Assembly (NCBI GenBank): GCA_015478665.1
Contig: JADMII010000004.1
Coordinates: 16,586 to 80,585 of the forward strand
Length of the DNA: 64,000 nt
Origin: Dehalococcoidia bacterium
Lineage (GTDB): Bacteria; Chloroflexota; Dehalococcoidia; DSTF01; JACRBR01
Direction of reading: 5' to 3'
A program made the translations under genes and the position numbers. The notes beneath the pieces are model-generated. The model saw nothing but the letters and a program-made list of their open reading frames with translations. It searched no databases and was not told the DNA's origin. Positions 19,268 through 31,541 of the stretch are shown here, one piece after another (within the stretch, counting starts at the first letter, position 1; the number at the start of each line of letters is the position of its first letter).

Positions 19268-20668
19268 TCAGGGCGCCGGCGTAGGCGTCGGTGGGCCGCC
19301 GGGGGTCGGCAGCTGGATGACCGCCGTGCTGGACGGCGCGGGCGGCGGCGTCGGCACGATGACGCGCGTCGGTGTCGCCGGCGGACGCGTCGGCGCGGGC
19401 GGCGGCGTCGGGACCGCCGGCGGCGGCGTCGGCGTGTCGGCGGGCACGGAAGTCGGGCTCGTGCTGGGCGCGGGCGAAGGCGACGGCGCCGGCGTCGGCG
19501 TATCGACGGTGACGCCGGGAGAGGGCGTCCCGGCCGGTGTCCCGGCCTCTTCGGGAGTGCCGGTGGTGGTGGTCAGGGCCGCGGCACCGCCGCCACCGCC
19601 GCCGCCGATGCCGAAGGCGCCAACGGCGATGCCGCCGATGATGAAGGCGACGGCCAGCAGGCCGACGGCCGCAGCGGCGAACCAGATGATGCCGCGGTTG
19701 CCCTCGTCGCCGAACGCCGTGCCTCCGAGGCGGCCGCCGCCGCCATCGAAGCTGCCGTCGAGCGTGAGCGTCGTGGACCCGACGGGCGCCGGCGGCAGAT
19801 CTCCGGCAGCAGCGCCGCCGCCGCCGAAGCGCAGGCCGGCGTCGGCGAGCGCGACCGCGTCGGTCGCGACGACCGCCGCCCAGCTGCCGACGAGCGCGCG
19901 CCACGTCTCGCCCTTCAGTACGAACGGCGGCTGCACCGGCGCCAGCCCGGCGATGATCTCGACTGGCCGTGCCGGCAGCGACCTGCTCGCCGTGCAGGCC
20001 TCGCATGACGCCGTGTGCGCCTCGATGGCCTGCCGCACGTCGTCGCTGTAGCGGGGGAAGCCGCTGTCGCTGACCACGGCGCGCAGCCGCTCGCAGCTCG
20101 CGCCGCCGCGGCGGGCGAGCACGTAGGTCAGCATCGCTTCATCGGCGGCGCGTTCGAGACGGTCGATCGCGGCGCGCGAGTTGCCCTTCGCGACGCCGAG
20201 GATCGCCGCGAGCGCCGGCGGCTCCAGGCGCTGGCGCAGGTGCAGATCCAGCGCGGCGTAGTCCTGGGCGCCGAGCGCGGTCGCCGCTTCCCACACGGTG
20301 CAGGCGAGCGCGTGGTCGCCCCCCGTCAGCGTCGGGTCGAGGAGGCGGCAGGGATCCGGCGCGTCGAAGCTGCCGAAGGCCTCTTCGTGCAGCGGCTGTG
20401 GCGCCTGCGACGCCGCTTCGCTGCGGGCGAGGGCGCGCTGCGCGGCCGCCAGCAGCACCCAGGCGCCGAAGTCGCCGCCGCGCCCGATGTGCGGCAGCGC
20501 GTCGCGGGCGGCCTCGAAGACGTCGCGGCTGATGACGCCGGCGGCGTCGGCATCGCGCAGCACCCGCCACGTGAAATCGTAGACGCGGCCGAAGTACAGG
20601 TCGTACAACTGCCCGAAGCTATCAAGGTCGCCGGCCGCCGCGCGCGCGGTGAGGAGCATCGTATCCAT
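19268..20668 (-). CDS. Sigma-70/ECF-like domain protein with Cys-rich segment, TM helix and Pro/Thr-rich C-terminal tail
   Basis: DLDSFGQLYDLYFGRVYDFTWRVL (region 2-like), LAAILGVAKGNSRAAIDRLERA (region 4-like), HTASCEACTASR (anti-sigma zinc-finger-like), IIWFAAAAVGLLAVAFIIGGIA TM, then PTPAPSPSPAPS tail. Confidence 0.7.
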   Translation of the reverse strand: MDTMLLTARAAAGDLDSFGQLYDLYFGRVYDFTWRVLRDADAAGVISRDVFEAARDALPHIGRGGDFGAWVLLAAAQRALARSEAASQAPQPLHEEAFGSFDAPDPCRLLDPTLTGGDHALACTVWEAATALGAQDYAALDLHLRQRLEPPALAAILGVAKGNSRAAIDRLERAADEAMLTYVLARRGGASCERLRAVVSDSGFPRYSDDVRQAIEAHTASCEACTASRSLPARPVEIIAGLAPVQPPFVLKGETWRALVGSWAAVVATDAVALADAGLRFGGGGAAAGDLPPAPVGSTTLTLDGSFDGGGGRLGGTAFGDEGNRGIIWFAAAAVGLLAVAFIIGGIAVGAFGIGGGGGGGAAALTTTTGTPEEAGTPAGTPSPGVTVDTPTPAPSPSPAPSTSPTSVPADTPTPPPAVPTPPPAPTRPPATPTRVIVPTPPPAPSSTAVIQLPTPGGPPTPTPAP

Positions 20669-20835
20669 GCGTCTCCGGTGGCCCAGGCGGAGCGGGATCG
20701 TCGACCGCAGGGCGCACCGAAGATAGCACATGGTCTGCGCTTATGGTGAGCTGAAGACGGAGGAGACGGTGGCTCCGAGGCCCCACGTCAACCCGGTCAG
20801 GACCGCCGAACGAACGCCGCGAAGCCCCTCGCGGG

Positions 20836-22402
<1,567 letters not shown>

Positions 22403-22410
<8 letters not shown>

Positions 22411-23776
22411 CGCGCAGCGCCTCCACCAGGGCATCGATCTCGGCGCGGCTGTTCGTCTCCGTCACGCAGAGCAGCATCGCCGGCGTGCCGTCGCGGCCGG
22501 CGACGGCGCTCACGTCGTAGCCGCCGATGATGCCACGTGCGAGCAGGCGGCGGTTGAGGCGCGCGACCGGCTGCGGCGTGCGGACGACGAACTCGTGGAA
22601 GTACGGCTCGTCGTCCTCGACGACGAAGCCATCGAGCGCGGCGATGCGGCGGGCGGCCTCGTGCGCCTGCTCGTAGCACAGCTCGGCGACGCGGCGGAGG
22701 CCGCGCGCCCCGAGCGTCTCGAGGTAGACGGCCGTTGAGAGCGCCACCAGCTGCTGGCTCGTGCAGATGTTGCTGGTCGCCCGCTCGCGGCGGATGTGCT
22801 GCTCGCGCGTCTGCAGTGTCAGCACGTAGCCCGTGCGGCCTTCGAGGTCGACCGTCTCGCCGACGACGCGCCCGGGCATCTGCCGGATGTAGCGGTCGCG
22901 GCAGGCGAAGAGGCCGACATACGGGCCGCCGAAGGACAGCGGCACGCCGAGAGACTGCCCTTCGCCGACGACGACATCGGCGCCGTAGCGCGCGGGCGGC
23001 CGGAAGAGCCCGAGGCTCACCGGGTCGGCGGCGACGACGTAGAGGGCGCCGGCGTCGTGCGCGGCGTCGCCCCACGCCGCCGCATCGAGCGCCAGGCGGC
23101 CGAGGAAGTCCGGTTGCTGCACCGCGAGGCAGGCGTGCTCGTCGCTGACGGCGAAGGCGGCGTGCGGCTGCACGTCGACGGCGATGCCGCGGCCCGCAGC
23201 GTAGCCGCGGACGACGGCCAGCGCGTGCGGATGCACCCGGTCGGAGGCGGCGATGCGGCGGCGTCCGGTGACGGCGCAGGCCATCAGGCAGGCTTCCGCG
23301 AGCGCCGAGGCGCCGTCGTACATGCCGGCGTTCGCAACGTCCATGCCCGTCAGCTCACAGACCAGCGACTGGAACTCGAAGATCGTCTGCAGCGTGCCCT
23401 GGCTGACCTCCGGCTGATACGGCGTGTAGCTGGTGAGGAACTCACCGCGCATCACCAGCGCATCGACGAGCGCCGGCCGGAAGTGGCGATAGGCGCCGGC
23501 GCCGAGGAAGCAGGCGGAGCCCGCCGCCGTGCGGTTGCGGCCGGCCAGCGCGCGCATCTCGGCGACGAGCTCGAGCTCCGATAGCGCGTCGGGCAGATGC
23601 AGCTGCGGATGCCGGTAGGCGGCCGGGATGTCCTCGAACAGCGCATCGACGGACGGCGCCCCGACGACGGCGAGCATGGCGGCGCGGTCGTCGTCGGTCA
23701 GCGGCACGTAGGGATGCGGCGCGCCACCGTCGCCGCGCGCGCTCTCCGTGCCCACCCTGTCCAACTCCAGCGTCAT
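22403..23776 (-). CDS. gcvPA: Glycine dehydrogenase (decarboxylating) subunit 1
   Basis: FLGAGAYRHFRPALVDALVMRGEFLTSYTPYQPEVSQGTLQTIFEFQSLVCELTGMDVANAGMYDG; overlaps gcvPB by 8 nt. Confidence 0.97.
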
Positions 23777-23929
23777 CGTCCCGTCAGTCCTTCGCCGTGC
23801 GCGCGTGGTGCCGACCGTTGTGCATGATCGGCGCGGCACACGGCCTGTTTGCCCTCTGCCGTTGCTGTCTGCTCTCTGCCGTCGCGCCCTCTCTTGTCTG
23901 TTGTCTGCCGCTGTCGCAGCCCGCACGCT

Positions 23930-24337
23930 TCACGGCCCGATCGCCGCATCCTTTGCTTCGCTCGCGGTGAAGGCATCGTAGTCCGCCGCGGAAAGCAGCG
24001 TCTCGAGCTGCGACGGGTCGGCGAGCTTGATCTGCAGCAGCCAGCCGGCCTCGTGCGGGTCGCTGTTCACCAGCTCCGGCTTCTGCGCCAGTTCCTCGTT
24101 CGCCATCAGCACCTCGCCCGATGCCGGGGCGTACAACTCCGAGACCGCCTTCACGGACTCGATCTCGCCCATCTTCTCGAACTGCGTGATCGCCTTGCCG
24201 GCCTCCGGCAGGTCGACGTACACTACGTCGCCGAGCTGGTCCTGCGCGTAGTCGGTGATGCCGATGTACGCGGTATCGCCTTCCTGCTTCAGCCACTCGT
24301 GCTCCTTCGAGTAGCGCCGGTCAACAGGGCTTGGCAT
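23930..24337 (-). CDS. gcvH: Glycine cleavage system H protein
   Basis: YSKEHEWLKQEGDTAYIGITDYAQDQLGDVVYVDLPEAG...EKMGEIESVKAVSELYAPASGEV (lipoyl lysine region). Confidence 0.97.
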   Translation of the reverse strand: MPSPVDRRYSKEHEWLKQEGDTAYIGITDYAQDQLGDVVYVDLPEAGKAITQFEKMGEIESVKAVSELYAPASGEVLMANEELAQKPELVNSDPHEAGWLLQIKLADPSQLETLLSAADYDAFTASEAKDAAIGP

Positions 24338-24453
24338 CGCTCATCCCTTCAACTTCCTGCGTGATCCCCCGCGCGCGTCGAGCGCTTCCGCCAGAACACC
24401 TCATTCCCACACCCGGGCCGCCGCCTCGCAGATCGTCGCCGAACCAACGCGGG

Positions 24454-25581
24454 TCACGCCGCCGGCGTCGCGGCTCCCGTCCCGCCACGCACGAATGGGC
24501 GCTTCACCACGACCATGGCGAGCGCGCGGCCGCGCACGTCGGCGGCGAGCGGCCTGCCCTCGGCGGCCAGTCCGCGCGGCACGTACGCCAAGGCGATGCT
24601 GACGCCGAGCGTCGGCGAATAGCCGCCGCTGGTGACGCGGCCGACGACCGCGCCGTCATCCAGCACGTCGTAGCCGTCGCGGACGACGCCACGATCCTTC
24701 GCGCGCAGGCAGACGAGCTTGCGTGCGGCGCCGTGCTGCTTGATCGCGGCGAGCGCGTCGCGGCCCGCGAAGTCCGCGCCGTCATCGAGGCTGACCACCC
24801 AGCCGAGGCCGGCCTCGTACGGGTCCGTGCTCTCGTCGATGTCGTTGCCCCACAGCGGCAGCGCCGCTTCGAGCCGGAGCGTGTCGCGCGCGCCGAGTCC
24901 GCATGGCTCGACGCCCTCCGCGACGAGTTGACGCCAGATCGCCCGGCCCGCGTCGGGCGCTGCCACCAGCTCGAAGCCGTCCTCGCCGGTGTAGCCCGTG
25001 CGCGAGACGAAGAGCTTGTGCCGCATGAACGGCAACTCCGTGCAGGCGCGCTTCTCCATCGCCGCGATCTCCGGGCCGATGGCGCGCGCCAGGAAGCCAC
25101 TCGCCGCCGGGCCCTGCACCGCGAGCATGACGGTCTGCTCCTGCCGGTCGAGCAACTCCGCATCGGCGCCCGCGTCTGCGAGCGACCGGAGCCGCGCGGC
25201 ATCGCCGGCGGCGTTGGCGGCGTTGCCGACGAAGAGGAAGCGCGTTCCGTCGAGCCGGTAGACGTACGGGTCGTCGATGATGCCGCCGCGCTCGTTGCAG
25301 AGCAGCGTGTAGTGGCCGCGGCCTTCGGCGAGCGACGACACGTCGTAGGTGACGGCGCGACGCAGGAGCTGCGCGGCGCCGTCACCGACGACGAAGAGGC
25401 GGCCCATGTGCGAGACGTCGAAGACCCCCGCGCGCTCGCGGACCGCGCGGTGCTCCTCGACGATACCGCGATACTGCACGGGCATCGCCCAACCGGCGAA
25501 CGGCACGATGCGCGCGCCCTGCCGCTCGTGCAGGTCGAAGAGCGCGGTCTTCCGGAGAGCCGGGGCGTCGGTGCGGGACAT
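24454..25581 (-). CDS. gcvT: Glycine cleavage system T protein (aminomethyltransferase)
   Basis: LRKTALFDLHERQGARIVPFAGWAMPVQYRGIVEEHRAVRERAGVFDVSHMG. Confidence 0.97.
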   Translation of the reverse strand: MSRTDAPALRKTALFDLHERQGARIVPFAGWAMPVQYRGIVEEHRAVRERAGVFDVSHMGRLFVVGDGAAQLLRRAVTYDVSSLAEGRGHYTLLCNERGGIIDDPYVYRLDGTRFLFVGNAANAAGDAARLRSLADAGADAELLDRQEQTVMLAVQGPAASGFLARAIGPEIAAMEKRACTELPFMRHKLFVSRTGYTGEDGFELVAAPDAGRAIWRQLVAEGVEPCGLGARDTLRLEAALPLWGNDIDESTDPYEAGLGWVVSLDDGADFAGRDALAAIKQHGAARKLVCLRAKDRGVVRDGYDVLDDGAVVGRVTSGGYSPTLGVSIALAYVPRGLAAEGRPLAADVRGRALAMVVVKRPFVRGGTGAATPAA

Positions 25582-25841
25582 CTCTCTGATTGTATCGAGA
25601 GGCGGGGCGTCGGGGCAGCTTTCGTCATGGCACATACGGCGGCTGATCCTCGACCGCGCGCAGGAGCCGTGCGGCGGTGCCCGGTAAGGCCGGGTCGGTC
25701 GGCGCGAAGGACCCGGTCGGGCGCACGGCGAGCGGGTGCTGAGAGAGCCGGTTTCGGACGCGTTATGGCTCGCAGTCGACCGGAATTCGAAGCTGACGGG
25801 ACCGCTCGTCAGTCGCGCGCGCGGCGTTCTTCGTCACCCCG

Positions 25842-26186
25842 CTACGTCTTCTCGAACCGCGCGACGTCGAGGACGAAGACGATGGCGCCGCCGGTGCGCA
25901 CCTCGATCGGCTCCTGGAGCACGGAGCCTTCGCCGAAGAACGGCAGCGTTTGCACCGGCACGTACTCGGTGCGCGCTGCCGCCTCGAGGCGCACCATGGC
26001 GATGATCTGGTCGACTTCGTTGGCTTCGACGCCAGAGAGGATCGTGGCGTTGCCCTTGCGCATGAAGCCGCCGGTGCTGCTGATCTTCGTCGCCGGGTAG
26101 CCCTGCTCGACGAGCTTCTTCGTCAGCTTCTCGGCGTCGGCATCGGAGGAGATGATGACGACCAGCTTGAGCGATCCGTCCTGCAC
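25842..26186 (-). CDS. Cyclic-di-AMP receptor-like PII-family protein (DarA/PstA-like)
   Basis: KLVVIISSDADAEKLTKKLVEQGYPATKISSTGGFMRKGNATILSGVEANEVDQII matches CdAMP_rec family pattern. Confidence 0.85.
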   Translation of the reverse strand: MQDGSLKLVVIISSDADAEKLTKKLVEQGYPATKISSTGGFMRKGNATILSGVEANEVDQIIAMVRLEAAARTEYVPVQTLPFFGEGSVLQEPIEVRTGGAIVFVLDVARFEKT

Positions 26187-26437
26187 GGTCGGCCCCCTTC
26201 ACACTATCCCGCCGCGCGCATCGTAGGCGCGCCTGCGATCGGCTGTCAAACGGTGGGGAGCCGGATACGCGCCGCGGCGCCGGCGTGTCGCCGGGCGAAG
26301 ATCCGCCGGCAGACGGCAAGCAGGCCGACAGCGAAGACGAAGAGCAGTGAATGGCTTCGCTATACTGCCGCGGCGAGTCGGCGGCGGCGGGTGCGTCGCG
26401 ACAACGAGTCATCGCCCATCCAGGGCGGGAGGTTCAC

Positions 26438-27817
26438 GTGACGGACACGACGAGCGGTGATGCCGCGCGCGCGACGGATTCGGCGGAGCGCGCTGGCGTC
26501 GATATGGAGACGCTGATCTCGCTCTGCAAGCGGCGCGGCTTCATCTTCCAGAGCAGCGAGATCTACGGCGGCCTGCAGGGCGCCTGGGACTACGGTCCGC
26601 TCGGCGTCGAGATGAAGCGCAACGTGAAGGACGCCTGGTGGCGCGCCAACGTGCGCGAGCGCGACGACATGGTCGGCCTCGATGCCGCCATTCTCATGCA
26701 CCCGCAGGTATGGCGCGCGAGCGGTCACCTCGACACGTTCACGGACCCGATGGTGGACTGCCGCAACTGCCAGGCGCGCTTCCGCGCGGACGAGCTGCCG
26801 TCAGCCGGCGACGGCGTCTGTCCGAACTGCGGCGCGAAGGGCCAGTTCACCGAGCCCCGCATGTTCAACCTGATGCTGCGGACGTTCGTCGGCCCGGTGC
26901 AAGACGACGCGGCGACGGTGTACCTGCGTCCGGAGACGGCGGCCGGCATCTTCGTCAACTTCGAGAACGTGCTGACGACGACGCGGCGCAAGCTGCCGTT
27001 CGGCGTCGCGCAGATCGGCAAGTCGTTCCGCAACGAGATCACGCCGAAGAACTTCATCTTCCGCACGCGCGAGTTCGAGCAGATGGAGATCGAGTACTTC
27101 TGCCGTCCGGAGGAGTCCGCGCGCGTCCACGACGCGTGGATGCGCGACCGGATGGCCTGGTACGCGCGCTTCGGCATGCAGTCCGGCCGCCTGCGCCTCC
27201 GCGCGCACGAGCGGGAGGAGCTGTCGCACTACAGCAGCGCGACGTCGGACGTCGAGTACCTGTTTCCGATCGGCTGGGCGGAGCTCGAGGGCATCGCCAA
27301 CCGCGGCAGCTTCGACCTGACGCAGCACTCGACCTACAGCGGCAAGGACCTGAACTACTACGACGACGACCGCAAGGAGCACGTCGTGCCGCACGTGATC
27401 GAGCCGTCGCTCGGCGTCGACCGCTGCATGTTGGCGTTCCTCGCCGATTCGTACGACGAGGAGGTCGACGAAAAGGGCGAGAAGCGCGTGGTGCTGCACC
27501 TCCACCCGGCCCTCGCGCCGATCAAGGTGGCGGTGCTGCCGCTGAGCCGCAACGAGAAGCTGACGCCGACGGCGCGCGACGTCTACGCGCGCGTCCGCTT
27601 GCACTGGATGACCCAGTACGACGACGCGCAGAGCATCGGCCGCCGCTACCGCCGGCAGGACGAGATCGGCACGCCGCTGTGTGTGACAGTGGACTTCCAG
27701 ACGGTCGAGGAGGACCGGGCGGTGACGATCCGCGAGCGCGACAGCATGGCACAGGTGCGCGTGCCGATCGACGGCCTCGTCGACGCGCTGCGGGAGCGAC
27801 TGGTCGACGTCGGGTGA
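26438..27817 (+). CDS. glyS: Glycyl-tRNA synthetase, single-chain type
   Basis: LCKRRGFIFQSSEIYGGLQGAWDYGPLGVEMKRN, GRRYRRQDEIGTPLCVTVDF; GTG start with upstream SD. Confidence 0.97.
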   Translation: MTDTTSGDAARATDSAERAGVDMETLISLCKRRGFIFQSSEIYGGLQGAWDYGPLGVEMKRNVKDAWWRANVRERDDMVGLDAAILMHPQVWRASGHLDTFTDPMVDCRNCQARFRADELPSAGDGVCPNCGAKGQFTEPRMFNLMLRTFVGPVQDDAATVYLRPETAAGIFVNFENVLTTTRRKLPFGVAQIGKSFRNEITPKNFIFRTREFEQMEIEYFCRPEESARVHDAWMRDRMAWYARFGMQSGRLRLRAHEREELSHYSSATSDVEYLFPIGWAELEGIANRGSFDLTQHSTYSGKDLNYYDDDRKEHVVPHVIEPSLGVDRCMLAFLADSYDEEVDEKGEKRVVLHLHPALAPIKVAVLPLSRNEKLTPTARDVYARVRLHWMTQYDDAQSIGRRYRRQDEIGTPLCVTVDFQTVEEDRAVTIRERDSMAQVRVPIDGLVDALRERLVDVG

Positions 27818-27934
27818 CCGCGCGCCCGCGGCGTGCGCCGGTGGTACGTCGGCATCGAGTCCTCCAACCGATGTGCGTCGCCGGCATGCAGGTTCCCCCG
27901 CGCGCACGCTCGCGGTCACATGCGAGGTGAGCGC

Positions 27935-28774
27935 TCAGCCGCCCGTCGCGCCCGATGCGACCGGCGGCCACGCTTCGCCCGCGGCCGTCATCTGGAAGCG
28001 CAGACGCTGTGCCGCCTCCGGCGTTCGCCCGTCGGCGATGAGTGCGAGGATCTGCCGCACCTCACGCCCGAGCGCGTCCGAGCGCGCGCCCAGCACGCCC
28101 TCCTGCCGCAGCAGCGCGCCGATGCCTGACCGCAGCTCGCTCAGTTCAGCCTGGAGCGCCTCGTACTCCGTTGTGCTCAATCCGTCCTCCTCCTCCCGCT
28201 CGTCGAAGTCCAGCGACACGCCACAGAGCCGCGTCGTGTCATGCCACTGCGTCATCGTCGCCCGGCTCCAACCGCCGTACGGCACGAACGGCGGTATGGG
28301 GTCGCCCTCCCGGCGCACGTAGCGCGCGTCCCACAGTGGCAGAGCCGCGAAGTCGCGCGCGTCGCCGGTGCTGCGCCGCCACCACGCGCGCGCCGTGTAG
28401 ATGCCGCAGGCGATGCCCGCGCACGCCGCGACCGCTTCGGCGATCATCGCGACGGTCGTCGCCGGCGGCGGCTGCGGGACCGAGAGATACTGCTCGCAGT
28501 CGATCCACAGGCGCCGGACGGGCGTCCCGGCGATCGTGCCGCGCCCCGCGCGCACCTGCGCCGCGACCGGCCATTCGCCCGACGACCGCGGCCAGCGCAG
28601 GATGACGTACGCCTCCGTCCGCAAGCCGGCCGCCTCTGCCGCCGCGATCTGCCGGCGCGTGATCTCCGGCTCCTGCGTGCCGCAGATCAGCAGCTCGATG
28701 CCGGCGCGCTTCAGGCAGCTCGCCTGCTCCGCCGTGATCGTTCCGCTCCAGTTCGATACGTCGGCTGCCCGCAT
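27935..28774 (-). CDS. GH25-like lysozyme/glycoside hydrolase-like TIM-barrel protein with C-terminal coiled coil
   Basis: AADVSNWSGTITAEQASCLKRAGIELLICGTQEP, LWIDCEQY, GIYTARAWWRR, LWDARYV; resembles phage endolysins of the GH25 type. Confidence 0.65.
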   Translation of the reverse strand: MRAADVSNWSGTITAEQASCLKRAGIELLICGTQEPEITRRQIAAAEAAGLRTEAYVILRWPRSSGEWPVAAQVRAGRGTIAGTPVRRLWIDCEQYLSVPQPPPATTVAMIAEAVAACAGIACGIYTARAWWRRSTGDARDFAALPLWDARYVRREGDPIPPFVPYGGWSRATMTQWHDTTRLCGVSLDFDEREEEDGLSTTEYEALQAELSELRSGIGALLRQEGVLGARSDALGREVRQILALIADGRTPEAAQRLRFQMTAAGEAWPPVASGATGG

Positions 28775-29123
28775 GCGTCCTCCTTCGGCAGCGACGGTAG
28801 CAGGGGCGGGCGTGTAGCTCACATCGCCCGATGACGCGGAAGACGCCCGCGAGCGGGACAGCGCGTCGGCGCGCCTTCCACCCGCCCGCGCGCCAGGTGA
28901 TGCATCCGCGCGCGCGGGAGTGCTGCAATGGGCGCAGGGCGACCTGCTCGCCCGACGACCGGAATCACTGTTCGCATTCCTCCAATGTTCTTGTCAGACC
29001 CGCGGCGGCATCTGCTACCATGAGGCCGCGGTACCCCGCGGACGGCAGGGAAGCCCGTCCCGCTTCTCTCCTCACTGCCGTCGCCTGTCGTGTCCACGCG
29101 TCGCAATTTGGCAGGCACCCGGC

Positions 29124-30569
29124 ATGCACCACGCCCCCTCCTCGATTCCCGATCGCTTCCGCCGCGAGCTGGATCTGCTCGAGGTGCGCGTCCATCGCAT
29201 CGCCCGACGCGCCGGCACCGCACGCGATGCGGACGCACTGCGCCTGCTCCGCGCCGCGATCGCCGACCTCGACCAGCGGCTGCGCGATCTTCGCGACCGC
29301 TACGTCGAGGACGCGCGCCGCCGCACGGAGGCGGAAGAGGCGCTGCGCCGCGGTGAGTACGAATTCCAGCGCCTCCTCGACGAGCTGCCCTGCGCCGCCT
29401 GGCGCACCGACGCCGATGGCACCATCCGCTACGTCAACGGCCGTTGGCGCGAGTACGCCGGCTACGATGCGGCGCAGACGGCCGCGCGCTGGGATTCGAT
29501 CATCCACGAAGACGACAAGGCGCGGACGGGGATCAGCTGGTTCGCGGCCAGAGCCGCCGGCGAGAGCTGGCAGGCGGAGCACCGCCTCCGTCGCCACGAC
29601 GGCGTCTTTCGCTGGCACCTCACACGCGCCCATCCCGTCCGCGACGCGGGCGGTCGCATCAGCGAGTGGGTTGCCACATCGGCCGACATCCACGACCTCA
29701 AGGAGGACGACCTCCGCAATCAGCGCCTCTACGACGACGCCCGGCACGTCTCCGAACAGCTGGTCCGTACCGTCGAGACCAAGGACGAGTTCCTCGGCCT
29801 CATCTCCCACGAGCTGAAGACGCCGATCACGACGATCCTCGGCAATGCCGAAGTGCTGCTCCGCCGCCACGAGCAGCTCGACCCCGCAGCGCGGAGCGAA
29901 GCGCTCTCCGACATTCACCGGGACGCCTCGCGGCTGCACCGCATCGTCGAAGACTTGCTCTCGCTCGCGCGCATCGAAGGCGGGCAGCCGGCCGACGTGG
30001 AGCCGCTGCTGCTGGGACATGTGATCGCCCACGTCATTGCGGAGCACCAGCAGCGCTACCCGGCGCGCATCGTCGAGGCGGAGCTCGCTCCCGAGCCGCC
30101 GCCGGTGCTCGGCGCCCGCGGCTACGTCGAGCAGGTCGTGCGCAACCTACTCAGTACTGCGGAGAAGTACAGTCCGCCCGAGCTGCCGATCTCCGTCGTG
30201 CTCCGCTCCGCCGGTCGCGAGGTCGAGGTGATCATCGGCGACCGCGGCGGCGGAGCCGGGCGAGGCGGCGCGCATCTTCGAGCCGTTCGTCCGTCTGGCG
30301 AGGACGGCGCTCCAGGCCAGCGGCAGCGGCATCGGCCTCGCCGTCTGCAAGCGGCTGGTCGAAGCGCAGTCCGGGCGTATCCGGGCGCAGCCGCGCGCCG
30401 GCGGCGGCAGCGAGTTCTGCTTCGCCCTGCCGCTCGCCGAAGAGGCCGAGCCGGAGGTCGTCCAAGCGCCGGCGATCCGTGCGGCCGGCGCCCGACGCGC
30501 GCGCGTCACCGTCGCTGCGGTGGCTCGCTCGCGCGCTCGCTGGGTCGGGCGGGCGCCGGCGCGGCCTGA
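29124..30569 (+). pseudogene. PAS-domain sensor histidine kinase, frame broken in the HATPase domain near 30246-30255
   Basis: PAS region, H box FLGLISHELKTPITTILGNAEVLL, N box VEQVVRNLLSTAEKYSP, VIIGDRGGG; the continuing HATPase sequence (ARIFEPFVRLARTALQASGSGIGLAVCKRLVEAQSG) lies in another frame. Confidence 0.75.
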
Positions 30570-31492
30570 TGCTGCCGCACGAAGAGGCCCTTCACGGCGC
30601 CGAGGAGTCGCGTCGCCAGTGGCGGCCCCGGCGGCCCGGGCGCGAACTCCGCCGCATAGTCGCCGCGTTCCAGCCGCGAGACCGTCGCCGACACTTCGGC
30701 GCCGATGAGGACGATGTTCGATGACAGGTACATGTAGAGGAGGAACAGCAGGATCGCCGCCAGCGAGCCGTACACCACATCGTAGTTGTTGAAGTTCGCC
30801 ACGTAGATCGCGAAGGTGTTCTTCAGCACCTCGAACAGCAGCGTCGCGATCAGCGCGCCGGGCAGCGCCTCGAGCAGCGTCGGCCGCGCCGCCGGCACGA
30901 TGCGGTACAGCGCCAGGAAGGCGGCGAACGAGACGAGCGCCGGTACGAGGATGAAGGCGACGTCCCAGAGCGGCGTGTATCCCGCCAGCGGCCCGAGGCG
31001 GTCCGCGCTCAACGATTGCACCGTCTTCACCAGACCGGTCAGCACCATCGAGCCGATGAGGAACAGCGCGATGCCGCCGACCTGCGCGATGTCCAGCAGC
31101 TTCCCCTGGAAGAAGGGCCGGTGCTCGTCGACGCGGAACACGGAGTTCAGCGATGACCGCAGCGCGCCGAACATCGTCGTCGACGTCCAGAGCGTGACCA
31201 GCAGCGAGAGCACGGCCGCCGGGCCGCTGATCTGCTTGACGTTGTTCAGGGTGTTCTCGACGGTCGTCCGGCCGTTCGCCTCGCTCAGCGGAAGCTGGTT
31301 CAGAATCTGGTCGATCACGTCCTTGCGGACGCTGGCGTTGTTCAGGACGAAGCCGAAGATCGAGAGCAGGAAGATGGCCAACGGGACGATGGAGAAGAGC
31401 GCGTAATACGAAACGGCAGCGGCCAGCCGCGAGCAGCGGTCATCGCGAAAGCCGAAGAAGGCGTGCCTGGCGACTACCCAAAGCCGTTTCAA
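30506..31492 (-). CDS. YihY/BrkB-family inner membrane protein
   Basis: AAAVSYYALFSIVPLAIFLLSIFG, multi-TM, VVYGSLAAILLFLLYMYLSSNIVLIGAE. Confidence 0.92.
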   Translation of the reverse strand: MKRLWVVARHAFFGFRDDRCSRLAAAVSYYALFSIVPLAIFLLSIFGFVLNNASVRKDVIDQILNQLPLSEANGRTTVENTLNNVKQISGPAAVLSLLVTLWTSTTMFGALRSSLNSVFRVDEHRPFFQGKLLDIAQVGGIALFLIGSMVLTGLVKTVQSLSADRLGPLAGYTPLWDVAFILVPALVSFAAFLALYRIVPAARPTLLEALPGALIATLLFEVLKNTFAIYVANFNNYDVVYGSLAAILLFLLYMYLSSNIVLIGAEVSATVSRLERGDYAAEFAPGPPGPPLATRLLGAVKGLFVRQHQAAPAPARPSERASEPPQRR

Positions 31493-31541
31493 CGCCCTTC
31501 ATTGTAGCCGCTGGCGCCGCCCGCCGGCCCGCCGGCACGCA

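Noticed and set aside
19290-19620. Tandem repeat / CRISPR-like periodicity (GGCGTCGGC repeats)
   Set aside because: Explained by coding for the Pro/Thr-rich tail on the minus strand; no spacer-repeat structure.
25582-25841. Glycine riboswitch upstream of gcvT
   Set aside because: Searched for glycine aptamer core motifs; only weak CTCTCAGC similarity, and gcvT appears leaderless (TACAAT 7 nt before ATG).
24331-26100. 589-aa plus-strand ORF
   Set aside because: Antisense to gcvT and the c-di-AMP receptor gene; low-complexity composition.
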